This document shows positions 5,301 to 5,783 of a stretch of DNA of 5,783 nt, piece after piece. Source of the DNA: a bacterium (lineage in GTDB: Bacteria; Bacteroidota; Ignavibacteria; Kapaibacteriales; UBA961). Below the pieces are notes generated by a model. That model was not told where the DNA came from and did not search any database. It saw nothing but the letters and a program-made list of their open reading frames with translations. Within the stretch, counting starts at the first letter, position 1. Every line of letters starts with the position of its first letter. The DNA lies in contig JALHLL010000213.1 in the NCBI GenBank assembly GCA_022844575.1, positions 1-5,783 of the forward strand, read 5' to 3'. The position numbers and the translations under genes are program-made.

Positions 5301-5783
5301 TTCGCCATAGATATACACTCGAACATATTGTAAAAGAGTGTAAGGAAGAAATTACAGGTACTTTTATTTCCGATTGTTTTACACAGGAAAAAAATATACT
5401 GATGCTGGAATGTACAGCAGGCAGGCATGAAATGTGGCTAGAATGCTCGGTAGATGCAAAAGATGGTGCAGTTTTCCTGAAAAAGGATTTTGCAAGAGCG
5501 AAAAGAAATTCTATGGATTTTTTTTCCCCAACTTATAGGACAACAAATACGAGATATTACTCTACACCCGACCGATAGAATTATTTGTATAAGAACAACA
5601 AATTTTTTGCTCTATATACTTTGTTTTAGTGGCGGTTCAGGTAATATTCTCCTTTTTGATGCTCAATCGCAATTCATCACAAGCTTCAAACCAAAACAAC
5701 TTATTCCCCAGAAGTTGGAAGAAATTACAGGTATTCTTCACGGAGTTAATAACAGACACTTTCACATTCACAATACAACAAGT
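5297..5783 (+). CDS. NFACT/RqcH-like protein N-terminus, frame-shifted at a T8 run and cut by the window edge
   Basis: The ATG overlaps the wecB stop (ATGA), implying translational coupling. The unshifted frame gives 93 codons and stops at 5576-5578, but residues 1-76 are only the first part of an NFACT-N domain (LEHIVKECKEEITGTFI..., DFARAKRNSMDFF). If one T of the run at 5518-5525 is skipped, the frame continues PQLIGQQIRDITLHPTDRII...SGNILLFDAQSQF with no stop to the edge, for 162 residues in all. This restores family features: the DR pair (D93-R94), which matches the DR motif needed for tailing activity in Bacillus RqcH, and the NILLFD strand. Family members bind 50S subunits carrying stalled nascent chains and peptidyl-tRNA, and many add C-terminal alanine tails. 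Middle and C-terminal domains lie beyond the window. The unshifted 93-residue product would lack the DR motif and probably not function. Family assignment is firm; whether the shift is an error, a mutation or slippage is open. Confidence 0.82.
5518..5525 (+). repeat. T8 homopolymer at the frame break of the NFACT gene
   Basis: Eight T followed by four C form the junction between the upstream reading frame (codons ATG-GAT-TTT-TTT at 5513-5524) and the downstream frame (CCC-CAA-CTT from 5526). A run of seven T would join them into a continuous protein reading MDFFPQLIG. A T8 run is a typical place for sequencing indels, replication slippage and RNA polymerase slippage. Confidence 0.75.

Noticed and set aside
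5159..5428. 89-codon minus-strand ORF over the wecB/NFACT junction
   Set aside because: It is antisense to two well-supported genes, has no start signal and has Cys-rich, low-likelihood composition, so it is a shadow frame.

Overview
The window looks like chromosomal DNA from a Gram-negative, AT-rich bacterium. Bacteroidota, or the neighbouring Chlorobi/Ignavibacteria/Kapabacteria group, is the best guess. This is inferred from three things: no clear Shine-Dalgarno sequence before the three complete genes, several TAnnTTTG-like promoter elements, and an NFACT-type protein whose N-terminus (FARAKRNS...FF...DRII...NILLFD pattern) resembles the Bacteroidota-side members of that family. No 16S or other marker confirms it. 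A heptosyltransferase-like enzyme and a UDP-GlcNAc 2-epimerase fit an organism with lipopolysaccharide or O-antigen.

Layout. Positions 1-22 hold the first seven codons of a leftward gene that runs off the window. It has a strong ribosome-binding site (30-37) and a promoter-like TTG/TATCTTTG pair (114-145). Positions 146-592 have no supportable gene but contain several short hairpins and weak repeats. Positions 593-1621 (leftward) encode a family 9 glycosyltransferase. A 141-bp divergent intergenic region (1622-1762) follows, with a perfect 13-bp inverted repeat centred almost exactly between the two start codons. Each arm carries an outward-facing TAnnTTTG box, and a 13-codon, Phe-rich mini-ORF lies inside.

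Rightward, pheT (1763-4177, phenylalanyl-tRNA synthetase beta chain), wecB (4197-5300, UDP-N-acetylglucosamine 2-epimerase) and an NFACT/RqcH-like gene (5297 to the right edge) are tightly packed (19-nt gap, then a 4-nt ATGA overlap) and are probably one transcript. The operon combines tRNA charging, surface-sugar precursor synthesis and probable ribosome quality control, so it reads as a housekeeping operon rather than a single pathway.

The most notable anomaly is in the last gene. The annotated-looking 93-codon ORF is only the front of it. At a run of eight T (5518-5525) the reading frame must move by +1 (equivalent to losing one T), after which a clearly homologous NFACT-N sequence continues without a stop to the window edge. 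This may be a sequencing indel, a real mutation, or slippage. The same 11-mer, GATTTTTTTTC, occurs in the glycosyltransferase gene, where it is read straight through. I found no CRISPR array, complete mobile element, tRNA or rRNA, and no convincing new multi-gene system.
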